From contig DBWU01000008.1 of NCBI GenBank assembly GCA_002309395.1, positions 289-6,881 of the forward strand: a stretch of 6,593 nucleotides of DNA. The letters are read 5' to 3'. Origin of the DNA: Oscillospiraceae bacterium UBA1230 (GTDB lineage Bacteria > Bacillota > Clostridia > Oscillospirales > Oscillospiraceae). The translations under genes and the position numbers were made by a program. Positions within the stretch are counted from its first letter, which is position 1. Each line of letters starts with the position of its first letter. Positions 1-5,317 of this stretch are shown piece by piece. The notes beneath the pieces were generated by a model. That model saw only the letters and a list, made by a program, of their open reading frames with translations, ran no database searches and was not told the DNA's origin.

Positions 1-335
1 CCATGACCGACCTGCGCCAGGGCATCCGCCTGCGGGCCTACGCCCAGACTGACCCCGTCATCGCCTACAAGAAGGAATCCCTGGAGATGTTCGAGGAGAT
101 GGTGGCCGCCATCCAGGAGGAGACCGTGCGCCGCCTGTACTCCGTGCGGCTGAAGAAGGACGAGGAGGTCAAGCGCCAGCGGGTGGCCACCGGCATCACC
201 GAAAACGTGGGCGGCGACGGCACCGTGAAGAAGCAGCCCAAGAAGGTCACCAAGATCGGCCGCAACGATCCCTGCCCCTGCGGCAGCGGGTTGAAATGGA
301 AGAAGTGCACCTGCTCCCAGTACCACCCAAACTGA
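1..335 (+). CDS. secA: Preprotein translocase ATPase SecA, C-terminal end (5' partial)
   Basis: SecA is the ATPase that drives preproteins through the SecYEG channel at the cytoplasmic membrane. The reading frame is open from the first bases of the window and ends at TGA 333-335, so only about the last 110 residues are present. The visible part begins with the conserved stretch DLRQGIRLRAYAQTDPVIAYK and continues through FEEMVAAIQEETVRRL, typical of the end of the helical scaffold/wing region. A charged, low-complexity linker follows (about residues 50-83 of the fragment), then a SEC-C zinc-binding tail (IGRNDPCPCGSGLKWKKCTC), which in SecA binds zinc and contacts SecB or ribosomes and lipids. 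The cysteines lie at fragment positions 91, 93, 102 and 104, giving CxCx8CxC rather than the usual adjacent final pair (CC or CH). The in-frame ATG at 3 is internal, not the gene start. The gene is followed by a cluster of hairpins and a terminator. The family assignment is secure. Confidence 0.96.
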   Translation, partial: MTDLRQGIRLRAYAQTDPVIAYKKESLEMFEEMVAAIQEETVRRLYSVRLKKDEEVKRQRVATGITENVGGDGTVKKQPKKVTKIGRNDPCPCGSGLKWKKCTCSQYHPN

Positions 336-516
336 TTTCACATGAAATGGCTTTGCCATTTCATGTGAGCAGGATTGCGCCGTTTCTCGCGCACTCGCTG
401 TGCTCGTACACTCGAAACGGCGAGAAGTATTTTTCCTGACGCACATGTCGTCGGGAAAAATAATCAGATATCTTCGCGTCTGCGGACGCGAACTCTGCGA
501 GGCTTTTTAATAAGCG
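336..516. repeat. Cluster of four consecutive stem-loops downstream of secA
   Basis: Between the secA stop codon and its terminator the sequence is almost entirely palindromic. Hairpin 1 is a perfect 14-bp stem with a 3-nt loop (338-351 with 355-368). Hairpin 2 has 9-bp arms CGCCGTTTC/GAAACGGCG (378-386 with 414-422) enclosing short imperfect repeats of CACTCG (392-397, 409-414). Hairpin 3 has 14-bp arms with one G-U pair (428-441 with 449-462). Hairpin 4 is an 8-bp stem, TTCGCGTC/GACGCGAA (473-480 with 485-492). None of the first three is followed by a T tract, so they are not ordinary terminators. An open frame crosses the region (375-641), but it has no ribosome site and its sequence is dictated by the palindromes. 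The most likely explanations are a palindromic intergenic repeat (REP or MITE-like) or a structured 3' UTR. No transposase or clear target-site duplication is visible. Confidence 0.75.
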
Positions 517-555
517 GACTCCGCCGGAACGAAGCGGTTCCGGCGGAGTTTTTTG
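517..555 (+). terminator. Intrinsic terminator, probably for secA
   Basis: A perfect 13-bp GC-rich stem, ACTCCGCCGGAAC (518-530) with GTTCCGGCGGAGT (537-549), has a 6-nt loop (GAAGCG) and runs directly into a T tract at 549-554. This is a textbook rho-independent terminator on the + strand. It lies 50 bases before the promoter of the next operon and insulates that operon from secA. Confidence 0.93.
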
Positions 556-605
556 CGTGGCGGCGGCGAAAGAAGGCTCAATTGCCGGCGGCGGGATTTT
601 TAGAC

Positions 606-634
606 TTGTTATCCGGCGAAAATAGGTATATAAT
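606..634 (+). promoter_or_regulatory. Sigma-A type promoter of the Asp23-fakA operon
   Basis: The -35 box TTGTTA (606-611) and a perfect -10 box TATAAT (629-634) are separated by 17 bases, the optimal spacing. The expected transcription start is near 641, giving a leader of about 45 nt before the Asp23-family start codon. The promoter lies just downstream of the secA terminator. Confidence 0.85.
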
Positions 635-685
635 AAACTGAATCCGTTTATGAATCACATCCTCGAAGAAAGGAAGTTTCATCGT

Positions 686-1045
686 ATGATCAAGGTTCAG
701 ACAGCACGGGGCGAGATCACCATCAGCAACGCCGTGTTTACCACCATCACCGGTGCTGCCGCCACCAACTGCTTCGGCGTTAAGGGCATGGCGTACCGCA
801 GTATGAAGGACGGTCTGGTGCACCTGCTGCGCCCGGAAGCCATGAGCAAGGGCGTAAAGGTGACGTATAATCAGGAAGGTACCGTGTCCATCGAACTGCA
901 CATCATTGTGGAAAACGGCGTGAACATCACCGCTGTGTGCCGTTCCATCATGAGCGAGGTCAAGTATATGGTCAGTAAGAATACGGGTGTGGAGGTGCGC
1001 GACGTGAACGTATGCGTGGACTCCATCACCGTGCCGCAGGTTTGA
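686..1045 (+). CDS. Asp23/Gls24 family envelope stress response protein (YloU-like)
   Basis: This 119-residue protein belongs to the Asp23/Gls24 family (DUF322), small cytoplasmic or membrane-associated proteins linked to envelope stress and alkaline shock in Bacillota. Family features are ITISNAVFTTITGAAATNCFGVKGM near the start, then VSIELHIIVENGVNITAVCRSIMSEVKYMV, and the ending VRDVNVCVDSI. No transmembrane segment or signal peptide is visible. The ATG at 686 is preferred over an in-frame ATG at 650 because AAGGAAG (670-676) lies 9 bases before it and because MIKVQTARGEI is the usual family start. The earlier ATG would put the ribosome site inside the coding sequence and add 12 atypical residues. 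Its place directly upstream of a FakA/YloV gene matches the conserved yloU-yloV pair of Bacillota, so co-transcription is likely. The exact molecular role of YloU-type proteins is not settled. Confidence 0.93.
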   Translation: MIKVQTARGEITISNAVFTTITGAAATNCFGVKGMAYRSMKDGLVHLLRPEAMSKGVKVTYNQEGTVSIELHIIVENGVNITAVCRSIMSEVKYMVSKNTGVEVRDVNVCVDSITVPQV

Positions 1046-1053
1046 ATACGCCG

Positions 1054-1059
1054 AAGGAG
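1054..1059 (+). promoter_or_regulatory. Ribosome binding site deciding the fakA start
   Basis: AAGGAG at 1054-1059 lies directly against an ATG at 1060 (no spacing) but 9 bases before the in-frame ATG at 1069. Only the latter has workable spacing, so 1069 is the likely start. A frame-opening ATG at 1012 lies inside the upstream gene. Confidence 0.8.
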
Positions 1060-1068
1060 ATGGAAGCG

Positions 1069-2724
1069 ATGACAGAAAGAATCACCGGCGGCGCGTTCAA
1101 GCAAATGGTGCTTTTCGGCGCCGCCTGCATCACGGCACAAAAACAGGCGATCAACGACCTGAACGTTTTTCCCGTGCCGGACGGGGATACCGGCACCAAC
1201 ATGAGCCTTACCATCCAGACCGCCGCCGCCGAACTGCGCCGGGCGGAGCCGGCCTCGCTGGAGCAGGCGGCAAAGATCGCGGCTTCGGCTCTGCTGCGCG
1301 GCGCCCGGGGGAACTCCGGCGTCATCTTGTCCCTGCTGTTCCGGGGAATGTCCAAGTCCTTCAAGGGTCTTGCGGAGGCGGACGGCGTCCGTTTGGCGCA
1401 GGCGCTGGACGAGGGCGTGGCGACGGCGTACAGCGCCGTGATGAAACCGGCGGAGGGCACGGTGCTGACGGTGTCCCGTCTGGCGGCGAAGCGTGCGCTG
1501 GAGGCGGCGCAGGAGAACGGCGACGCGGCGTACGTACTCTCCGAGGCGATCAAAACCGGCTACGTAACGCTTGCGGAGACCACGAACATGAACCCGGTGC
1601 TGAAAAAAGCGGGTGTGGTAGACGCCGGCGGCAAGGGGTACCTTATCATTTTAGAGGGCATGCTCCGCAGTCTGCAGGGCGAGGAGATCCCCGAAACGCC
1701 GGAGGAAGTGGGCGACAAGGCGGATTTTGCCGCCTTAGGCGACGAGGACATCACCTTTACCTTTGACACGGTATATATCGTGCGGAAAACGGAGCCACGT
1801 TCGCTGGAGCCTCTGCGGATGTATCTGGACAGTATCGGCGATTCCCTCATCATCAGTGAGGACGAGGAGGCGTTCAAGGTCCACGTACATACCGACAATC
1901 CCGGCGCGGCGCTGACGGAATCCCAGAAATACGGCACGCTGGAGGTTGCCAAGATCGAGAATATGCGGATCCAGGCGGAGGATATGGCGGCAGGGCGCAA
2001 GCCCATCAGCGCCGACGAGCTGACGGACGAGGCGCTGGAATCGTCCGCGCCCGCGACGCCGGAGAAGCGGTACGGCTTTTTGGCGGTCTGCGCAGGCGAC
2101 GGTCTGGCGGAGGCGTTTCGTGATCTGGGCGTGGACCGTATCGTGTCCGGCGGACAGACCATGAATCCCTCTACCGAGTCGATCCTCCGGGAGGTGGAGC
2201 AGACGCCCAGCGAGGTGGTGTTCATCCTGCCGAACAATAAGAACATCATTATGGCGGCACAGCAGTGCGTGGGTCTGACGGATAAGGAGATCGTGGTGAT
2301 CCCCACCGCCACGGTGCCCCAGGGAATCGCCGCCATGATGAGCGTGGATCCCGACGAGCCGGACGCCGCCGTTCTTGCCCAAGCGATGACCGACGCCGCC
2401 GGAAACGTGACCACCGCTCAAATCACCTATGCCGCCCGCAACTCGGACTTTGACGGCTTTGCCATCAACGAAGGCGACTATCTGGCGCTGTTGGACGGCA
2501 AACTGCTGGGTACCGACCGGCAGTTGAACAGTCTTTTGGAGCGTCTGGCGCAGTTGGCGGCGGAAAAGGGCGCGGAGTTCCTCACCGTGTTTTACGGCGA
2601 GGGCGTCAGCCGGGAGGAGGCGGAAGAGGCCGCCGCGGTTTTCAGCAATGCCTGTCCCGACTGCGAGCTGTCGCTCCTTCCGGGCGGTCAGCCGGTATAC
2701 TACTATATTATCTCCATGGAATAA
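1069..2724 (+). CDS. fakA: Fatty acid kinase FakA / YloV-type DAK2 domain protein
   Basis: FakA is the ATP-dependent kinase that phosphorylates a fatty acid bound to a FakB (DegV family) carrier. The acyl phosphate enters phospholipid synthesis through PlsX/PlsY. The 551 residues match the family length (about 550). The N-terminal DAK2/DhaL kinase domain (about 5-200) has NVFPVPDGDTGTNM at 32-45, with D38 and D40 as expected magnesium ligands, and RGARGNSGVILS from residue 77. A middle domain contains HVHTDNPG (H272, H274). The C-terminal domain (about 335-551) is of the DegV-like FakA_C type, with GGQTMNPST, ILPNNKNI and PTATVPQGIAAM. In the middle domain the usual YCTE-type motif reads FDTV, putting Asp233 where the family normally has a Cys. 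It starts 23 bases after the upstream stop, so it is probably in the same operon, and it ends 12 bases before a terminator. No fakB gene is in the window. The family is certain; the substrate is inferred. Confidence 0.93.
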   Translation: MTERITGGAFKQMVLFGAACITAQKQAINDLNVFPVPDGDTGTNMSLTIQTAAAELRRAEPASLEQAAKIAASALLRGARGNSGVILSLLFRGMSKSFKGLAEADGVRLAQALDEGVATAYSAVMKPAEGTVLTVSRLAAKRALEAAQENGDAAYVLSEAIKTGYVTLAETTNMNPVLKKAGVVDAGGKGYLIILEGMLRSLQGEEIPETPEEVGDKADFAALGDEDITFTFDTVYIVRKTEPRSLEPLRMYLDSIGDSLIISEDEEAFKVHVHTDNPGAALTESQKYGTLEVAKIENMRIQAEDMAAGRKPISADELTDEALESSAPATPEKRYGFLAVCAGDGLAEAFRDLGVDRIVSGGQTMNPSTESILREVEQTPSEVVFILPNNKNIIMAAQQCVGLTDKEIVVIPTATVPQGIAAMMSVDPDEPDAAVLAQAMTDAAGNVTTAQITYAARNSDFDGFAINEGDYLALLDGKLLGTDRQLNSLLERLAQLAAEKGAEFLTVFYGEGVSREEAEEAAAVFSNACPDCELSLLPGGQPVYYYIISME

Positions 2725-2735
2725 ACGACGATATA

Positions 2736-2767
2736 AAACCCTCCGGCGCTTACGCCGGAGGGTTTTT
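2736..2767. terminator. Intrinsic terminator between convergent genes, probably bidirectional
   Basis: A perfect 13-bp stem, AAACCCTCCGGCG (2736-2748) with CGCCGGAGGGTTT (2753-2765), has the 4-nt loop CTTA and a T tract (2763-2767) on the + strand. An A run on the left arm (2735-2738) gives a shorter T-rich tail on the minus strand. It sits 12 bases after fakA and 33 bases past the stop of the convergent minus-strand gene, so it can serve both. Confidence 0.9.
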
Positions 2768-2799
2768 CTGTCTAAACGGGCGACGTACGGGATAAGCTG

Positions 2800-3381
2800 T
2801 CAGAGGATATCCTCCAGCAGATGGAGAATAGTACGGGCATGGCGGCGCTTCACGGCGGAGAGTTCCTCCAGCGCCTCTTTGAGCACGGGATCGTCCGCGG
2901 ATTGGGCCCAGCGCCCGTACTGATCGGCGGCACGGAGTATCCGGCGGTACTGCTGTCCCAACTGCGACACCACCGTTCCACCGGGCGCTTCCGGTCTCGG
3001 CGGCGCAGCGCGGCGGCAGGGCCCGTCGTTGAGGATACAGCACACGCTCATCAGCCGCCGGACACAGTGCCCGGTCTGCGCCGCCAGCCGCTCCAGCGCG
3101 GCGCGGTCGGCGGCAGGTACGCGGCGGGACAGGCGCCGCAGTTCGCGCTGTTGCGCCTGCTCGGCGGTAATAGCGTGCGATAGCGCCTCCGGCTCGGTGA
3201 TCTCACGGGTGAGATGCGCTCCCTGTCCGTCCTCCGGCGGCTTGGGACGCATAAACGGCGGATCCGGCGGACGACGCCCCTCGTTCTTGTGCCGCGTTTC
3301 CGGGTAGGGATCCAGCTCCGGCGCAACGCGGCGCCACACCTCTTCGGCGCGGCGCTCATCCATCATCGGTCGTTCGGTCAT
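2800..3381 (-). CDS. Hypothetical protein, possible degenerate ferritin-like helical bundle
   Basis: I cannot assign a function to this 193-residue protein. The start at 3381 has an ideal AAGGAGG (3389-3395) 7 bases upstream, and the length, codon use and terminator placement support a real gene. Residues 1-55 are charged and proline-rich, probably disordered. Residues about 63-117 and 137-193 look like two pairs of amphipathic helices. The spacing resembles ferritin-like/rubrerythrin bundles: an early helix with glutamates (E74, E80), LAAQTGH ending at H105, a tyrosine-containing third helix (Y145, Y155), and AVKRRH ending at H181. In ferritin-like proteins the helix 2 and helix 4 motifs are normally ExxH; here they read QxxH and KxxH, so a canonical di-iron site is unlikely. 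Four cysteines (C106, C114, C115, C122) cluster near the middle. No signal peptide or membrane segment is seen. It is transcribed alone, divergent from sufC. The ferritin-like call is inference and weak; a DNA- or protein-binding helical protein is possible. Confidence 0.75.
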   Translation of the reverse strand: MTERPMMDERRAEEVWRRVAPELDPYPETRHKNEGRRPPDPPFMRPKPPEDGQGAHLTREITEPEALSHAITAEQAQQRELRRLSRRVPAADRAALERLAAQTGHCVRRLMSVCCILNDGPCRRAAPPRPEAPGGTVVSQLGQQYRRILRAADQYGRWAQSADDPVLKEALEELSAVKRRHARTILHLLEDIL

Positions 3382-3401
3382 ACGATCGCCTCCTTTTTTC
3401 C

Positions 3402-3430
3402 ATTGTATGCGCCGGGGCGTGAAAAGGTGC
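3402..3430 (-). promoter_or_regulatory. Possible promoter of the minus-strand hypothetical gene
   Basis: Reading the minus strand, TACAAT (3402-3407) is a fair -10 box about 20 bases before the gene. The hexamer 17 bases upstream (GCACCT, 3425-3430) is a poor -35. This is the best candidate I can see but is weakly supported. Confidence 0.3.
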
Positions 3431-3443
3431 GGCGCCGCGGCAC

Positions 3444-3472
3444 TTGCTTTTTGCTGCCGTTTCTGGTATCAT
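3444..3472 (+). promoter_or_regulatory. Promoter of sufC-sufB, with palindrome over the -10 box
   Basis: The -35 box TTGCTT (3444-3449) is 17 bases from the -10 box TATCAT (3467-3472), and a TG at 3464-3465 gives an extended -10. The transcription start should be near 3479, about 31 nt before the sufC ATG. The -10 lies inside the palindrome GGTATCATACC (3465-3475), a possible operator. Confidence 0.7.
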
Positions 3473-3475
3473 ACC
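3465..3475. promoter_or_regulatory. Candidate operator: 11-bp palindrome GGTATCATACC
   Basis: GGTAT and ATACC are perfect inverted arms around a central C and overlap the sufC -10 box, so a bound repressor would block RNA polymerase. It does not match an Fe-S regulator site I can name with confidence, and an 11-bp palindrome could be chance. Confidence 0.3.
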
Positions 3476-3509
3476 GACTTGTCGAGAGAGTTTTATGGGG
3501 AGTGATCTC

Positions 3510-4250
3510 ATGCTGGAACTGAAAAACGTCTCCTATCGCGTCGGCACACCGGACGGTGAGCTGGAGATATTGAAACATATCGACCTGACGATTCCCGACC
3601 GGGAGCTGGTGGTTTTTACAGGACCCAACGGCGGCGGCAAGACGACGCTGGCAAAGATCATCATGGGTCTTGTCCGCCCCACGGAGGGACAGGTTCTCTA
3701 TAACGGCGAGGATATTACGGAGCTGGATATCACGGAACGCGCCCGGCGGGGCATCAGCTACGGGTTTCAGCAGCCGCCCCGGTTCAAAGGCATCACGGTG
3801 CAAACGCTGCTGCAGTTGGCATCCGGCGGTGAGAAGCTGACCAAGGACCGCTGCTGCGCCTATCTCACGCAGGTGGGTCTTTGCGCCAACGACTATCTGG
3901 ACCGGGAAGTGGATACCTCTCTTTCCGGCGGCGAGGTCAAGCGCATTGAGATCGCCACCGTGCTGGCACGGGGCAGTTCGCTGATGATCTTCGACGAGCC
4001 GGAGGCAGGTATCGACCTGTGGTCGTTTGCGCGGCTCACGGAGACGTTTGAACAGCTCCACCGCCGCAAGGAGCATACCATGGTCATCATCTCCCATCAG
4101 GAGCGGATCATCCGTCTGGCGGATGAGATCGTGGTGGTATCGGGCGGAGGCATTACCAACCGTGGCAGTACGGAAGAGATCTTTCCGCTGATTTTAGCCA
4201 ATACCACGGGCGCCTGCCCCGTTATCGGCAGAAAGGAGCGGTCGGAATGA
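3510..4250 (+). CDS. sufC: SufC-type ATPase for Fe-S cluster assembly (minimal SUF-like system)
   Basis: SufC is a soluble ABC-type ATPase that binds the SufB/SufD scaffold and drives its conformational change during Fe-S cluster building in the cytoplasm. The 246 residues show every ABC element: Walker A GPNGGGKTT (38-46), Q-loop at Q87/Q88 (YGFQQPPRFKG), signature LSGGEVKRIEIA (138-149), Walker B with catalytic Glu MIFDEPEAGID (159-169) and the switch His in IISHQ (H196). LSGGEVKR and the following scaffold gene identify SufC rather than a transporter ATPase; no membrane subunit is nearby. DEPEAGIDLWSF differs from the DEPDSGLDIDAL typical of classical SufC. ATG 3510 is chosen because GGGGAG (3497-3502) lies 7 bases upstream and MLELKNVSY is the normal family start. 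An ATG at 3495 is possible but poorly spaced, and the open frame back to TTG 3444 overlaps the promoter. It overlaps the next gene by 4 bases, indicating translational coupling. It could equally be named smsC. Confidence 0.92.
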   Translation: MLELKNVSYRVGTPDGELEILKHIDLTIPDRELVVFTGPNGGGKTTLAKIIMGLVRPTEGQVLYNGEDITELDITERARRGISYGFQQPPRFKGITVQTLLQLASGGEKLTKDRCCAYLTQVGLCANDYLDREVDTSLSGGEVKRIEIATVLARGSSLMIFDEPEAGIDLWSFARLTETFEQLHRRKEHTMVIISHQERIIRLADEIVVVSGGGITNRGSTEEIFPLILANTTGACPVIGRKERSE

Positions 4251-5173
4251 TCACGGAAATTGACGCGAAGCTGCTGGAGAAGATCGCCGATCTGACCGGC
4301 AAACCGGCAGGGGCATTGAATATCCGCAAGGACAGCGGCTGTGAGGCGCGGCAGTCCACGGAGCATATCGCCATCACCGGCAAGGAGGACAAGCCCGGGA
4401 TCGATATCCGGATCCAAAACGGCACCCGGGGCGAGAAGTGCTATATCCCCGTCATCATCAGCAAGACGGGTCTATCGGAGATGGTGTATAACGATTTCTA
4501 CGTGGGCGACGATTGCGACGTGGAGATCGTGGCAGGGTGCGGCATCCACAACGCCGGCTGTGACGAGAGCCGCCATGACGGCGTGCATACCTTTTATATC
4601 GGGAAGAACAGCCGTGTGCATTATTCCGAGAAGCACTACGGTGAGAACGCGCCGGAACAGACCGGCAAAAACGTGATGAATCCCAAGACCGTGGTCTATC
4701 TGGGCGAGGGTTCGGTCATGCAGATGGACACGGTGCAGATCCGGGGCATTGACTCCACCCGCAGGGAAACGCAGTTCGTCTGCGAAGCCGGCAGTGAAGT
4801 GGTGGTTACGGAGCGATTGTTGACCCACGGAAACCAGACGGCGGAAAGCGAGATGGAGATCCGGCTCAACGGCGCCGGCGCACGGGGCAGGGTGATCTCC
4901 CGATCCGTGGCGCAGGATCAGTCGCGGCAGGTGTTTTATCCCAAAATGGTGGGCAACAGCGCCTGTTTCGGACACGTTCAGTGCGATTCCATCATCATGG
5001 GAGAGGCAAAGGTGCAGTCCATCCCTGCCATCTCCGCCAACTGTACCGACGCACAGCTCGTCCACGAGGCCGCCATCGGCAAGATCGCCGGCGATCAGCT
5101 TTTGAAGCTGGAAACGCTGGGTTTAACGCCGGAGGAGGCGGAGGAGACGATCCTCAACGGCTTTTTGGCGTAA
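4247..5173 (+). CDS. sufB: Short SufB/SufD family Fe-S scaffold protein (SmsB-like)
   Basis: SufB/SufD proteins are right-handed beta-helix scaffolds on which SufC-dependent Fe-S clusters are built. The 308 residues are well short of classical SufB (about 470-495) and SufD (about 420), lacking most of the N-terminal region, as in the minimal SmsCB systems of archaea and anaerobes. Family motifs include GCGIHNAGCDESRHDGVHTF, a beta-helix core (about 80-260) and the C-terminal SufC-binding helices GKIAGDQLLKLETLGLTPEEAEETILNGF. CDSIIMG places Cys246 at the position of the E. coli SufB cluster cysteine (C405), and VHEA gives H273/E274 at the conserved HE motif (E. coli SufB E434). This favours a SufB-like over a SufD-like role. 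AAAGGAG (4232-4238) lies 8 bases before the ATG, inside the end of sufC; ATGA joins the two genes. No sufS, sufU or sufE lies nearby, so the sulfur source must be encoded elsewhere or be inorganic. The cysteine and HE alignments were made by eye. Confidence 0.9.
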   Translation: MITEIDAKLLEKIADLTGKPAGALNIRKDSGCEARQSTEHIAITGKEDKPGIDIRIQNGTRGEKCYIPVIISKTGLSEMVYNDFYVGDDCDVEIVAGCGIHNAGCDESRHDGVHTFYIGKNSRVHYSEKHYGENAPEQTGKNVMNPKTVVYLGEGSVMQMDTVQIRGIDSTRRETQFVCEAGSEVVVTERLLTHGNQTAESEMEIRLNGAGARGRVISRSVAQDQSRQVFYPKMVGNSACFGHVQCDSIIMGEAKVQSIPAISANCTDAQLVHEAAIGKIAGDQLLKLETLGLTPEEAEETILNGFLA

Positions 5174-5189
5174 GAGTTCCTGTTAAGAG

Positions 5190-5226
5190 CAGGCTGACGG
5201 CTTCCGTCAGCCTGTTTCTTCTTTTC
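5190..5226 (+). terminator. Intrinsic terminator of sufC-sufB
   Basis: A perfect 11-bp stem, CAGGCTGACGG (5190-5200) with CCGTCAGCCTG (5204-5214), has a 3-nt loop and is followed by a T-rich tract (5215-5225). It lies 16 bases after the sufB stop and separates the Suf pair from the amidase gene. Confidence 0.9.
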
Positions 5227-5263
5227 GGGGCGTGCCGCGCGTCACGCCGCCGGGCGAAGCGCC

Positions 5264-5317
5264 ATACACTGGGGCAGAACGACAAGCCGAAAGGAGCCAT
5301 TTTTGTGCCCAGTGTAT
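5264..5317 (+). repeat. Inverted repeat flanking the amidase ribosome site and start codon
   Basis: ATACACTGGG (5264-5273) is the exact reverse complement of CCCAGTGTAT (5308-5317). The 34-base interval holds AAGGAG (5291-5296) and the GTG start (5305). In RNA it would form a 10-bp stem presenting the ribosome site in a large loop; as DNA it could be a two-half-site operator. It may also be chance. Confidence 0.5.
5291..5296 (+). promoter_or_regulatory. Ribosome binding site deciding the amidase GTG start
   Basis: AAGGAG is 8 bases before GTG 5305. The upstream ATG that opens the frame (4981) lies inside sufB and would make translation run through the sufB terminator, so GTG is the supported start. 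Confidence 0.85.

Noticed and set aside
336..516. CRISPR array
   Set aside because: The hairpins differ from each other in sequence and spacing; there are no regular identical repeats with unique spacers and no cas genes.
375..641. 88-codon + strand open frame after secA
   Set aside because: No ribosome site, composition dictated by the palindromes and the terminator, arginine-rich translation, and it runs through a terminator and a promoter.
1560..2414. Long minus-strand open frame opposite fakA
   Set aside because: Shadow of a GC-rich gene; the serine-rich translation has no domain features, and the + strand frame matches FakA end to end.
3444..3509. N-terminal extension of SufC to TTG 3444 or ATG 3495
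   Set aside because: The TTG lies in the -35 box. ATG 3495 has only a GAGAG-like sequence 4 bases upstream, whereas ATG 3510 has GGGGAG at 7 bases and fits the family start.
3378..4097. Long minus-strand open frame opposite sufC
   Set aside because: It is the antisense shadow of a clear ABC ATPase, with no family motifs; its lower end also overlaps the start of the minus-strand hypothetical gene.
5242..5270. Promoter for the amidase gene (TCACGC-17-TACACT)
   Set aside because: The -10 matches at only four positions and the -35 is very poor; not better than chance in this composition.
4981..5304. N-terminal extension of the amidase back to ATG 4981
   Set aside because: It overlaps sufB in another frame and crosses the sufB terminator; GTG 5305 has an ideal ribosome site and starts at the domain boundary.
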